64,000 nucleotides of DNA from Shewanella maritima. GTDB lineage: Bacteria; Pseudomonadota; Gammaproteobacteria; Enterobacterales; Shewanellaceae. The position numbers and the translations under genes were made by a program. Of this stretch, positions 63,255 through 64,000 are shown one piece after another. Position 1 is the stretch's first letter. Every line of letters starts with the position of its first letter. The notes beneath the pieces are model-generated. The model was not told where the DNA came from. It worked only from the letters and a program-made list of their open reading frames with translations, and did not search any database. The DNA lies in assembly GCF_004295345.1 (NCBI RefSeq), contig NZ_CP036200.1, positions 1,116,001 through 1,180,000 of the forward strand. Reading direction: 5' to 3'.

Positions 63255-64000
63255 TGCCGGCACTGTTTAACCGTATTCAAACACGAATTTTTGCTTGGTT
63301 TGTACTGCTACTGCTGGCAGTACAAACCATCTCGTTCGCCCTAACCTACTACGGCAATGAGCTGCTTGAGCAGCAACAACTGAAAAACCAGCTGTCGATA
63401 GCCAAGTTAGTGTTTAAGTCTGAATACAATGACCGAGCTTATTACCTGTCTGCGTTTGCAGAAACCGCTGCCAAAGATTTTGGTCTTAAAGAAGTGTTTA
63501 TCGACAAGGATAGCCGCAGCTTTTTGGTCGCCCTAAATAACCATCGTAAACGCATTGACGCCGACTTAGCTATCGCCGTTGACAAGCAAGGCAAAATAAT
63601 TGGTCAATTACTCACATCACTTAATGACGCTAACAAAGGCAAAGTGAAAGTCGGCCCAGAGCAAGGTCAAGCATTTAAGCAAACATTAGACTTTGAATTT
63701 ATCACCATCAACACCTTGTACGCACTGCAAGGCAATATCTACCAGCTCAGTTTTGCGCCGCTAACCAGTGGTGCAGGTAACCTTATCGGTTGGGTAGGCT
63801 TTGGTTTTGTCATTGGCGATGAGTTAACTAATAACTTATCCGAGCAAACTGGTTTAAATACTGGCTTTATTCTCACAGAGCCAAATTCACAACTAGATGA
63901 GCCAGCATTTGATGCTCAGCTCATCAGTATTTCTAACCATGATATTACTGAGCGAGATAAAAAAGTAATAGGTCAATTAATCTCGAGCGGGCTACAGCAT
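63254..64000 (+). CDS. Membrane sensor protein (3' partial), probably c-di-GMP-related
   Basis: Only the first 249 codons are inside the window. An N-terminal membrane helix (IFAWFVLLLLAVQTISFALTYYG) is followed by a roughly 220-residue periplasmic sensor (QLKNQLSIAKLVFKSEYNDRAYYLSAFAETAAKDFGL... to SGLQH). A second membrane helix and output domain should lie beyond the edge; GGDEF/EAL is the likely output by family analogy but is not visible. Start is set by the TAATG overlap with the cupredoxin gene. Confidence 0.75.
   Translation, partial: MPALFNRIQTRIFAWFVLLLLAVQTISFALTYYGNELLEQQQLKNQLSIAKLVFKSEYNDRAYYLSAFAETAAKDFGLKEVFIDKDSRSFLVALNNHRKRIDADLAIAVDKQGKIIGQLLTSLNDANKGKVKVGPEQGQAFKQTLDFEFITINTLYALQGNIYQLSFAPLTSGAGNLIGWVGFGFVIGDELTNNLSEQTGLNTGFILTEPNSQLDEPAFDAQLISISNHDITERDKKVIGQLISSGLQH

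Overview
The window reads as chromosomal DNA from a marine gammaproteobacterium of the Alteromonadales, most likely Shewanella. The case rests on the PepA, HolC and ValS proteins and their order (lptG-lptF divergent from pepA-holC-valS, as in Enterobacterales, Vibrionales and Shewanella), a Shewanella-type pentahaem nitrite reductase with NnrS, many c-di-GMP proteins, and small families common in Shewanella and Vibrio (DUF2960, DUF2913, DUF3634, DUF3833). Species assignment is inference. I saw no rRNA, tRNA, CRISPR array, prophage or intact transposase.

Layout. 1-9.9 kb: the end of a TPR-GGDEF cyclase, a ketopantoate-reductase-like protein, an AlkB-like diiron hydroxylase, a SIMPL protein, BtuR, a DUF3224 gene with operator-like palindromes, an Lgt that looks Bacteroidetes-like and has no thyA partner, an RluA-family pseudouridine synthase and a DUF2057 protein. 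10-16.6 kb: a two-gene unit (GNAT plus an unassigned 732-residue protein with a CorA-like tail), hydrolases, and an orphan GIY-YIG gene behind a structured leader. 16.8-22.4 kb: nnrS-nrfA with an NsrR-like site, and the DUF523/DUF1722 gene with photolyase. 22.6-31.3 kb: DUF368 lipid-carrier translocase, DUF4442, DUF418, YceI, DUF1294, FKBP, DUF599 and a GabD-like dehydrogenase.

31.3-38.4 kb: an eight-gene minus-strand operon (NTF2-like, SDR, FAD oxidoreductase, DUF1365, CFA-synthase-like, DUF2878, chalcone-isomerase-like, DUF3833). It resembles the singlet-oxygen/ECF11 (RpoE-ChrR) membrane-lipid cluster. A good match to the ECF11 promoter lies just upstream, next to a perfect 12+12 palindrome, but rpoE and chrR are not in the window. 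The CFA-like enzyme has replaced two residues of the bicarbonate site, so its lipid product may not be a cyclopropane.

38.8-54 kb: YgjV, two divergent M24 peptidases, an RhlE-like helicase, a tail-anchored wHTH protein, a peroxiredoxin, a histidine kinase with a REC-DUF3369-GGDEF-EAL partner, DUF2913, a periplasmic binding-like protein, GNAT, DUF2960 and RDD. 54-64 kb: lptG-lptF, pepA, holC, valS, and a cupredoxin gene overlapping a membrane sensor that runs off the end.

Three repeat phenomena cut across the window. There are three 162-bp MITE-like copies with ATACCAATTG ends, three roughly 100-bp structured palindromic elements with an ACGGCG-containing core, and many short tandem duplications (7-24 bp units) at gene ends, several of which add repeated peptides to otherwise conserved proteins.
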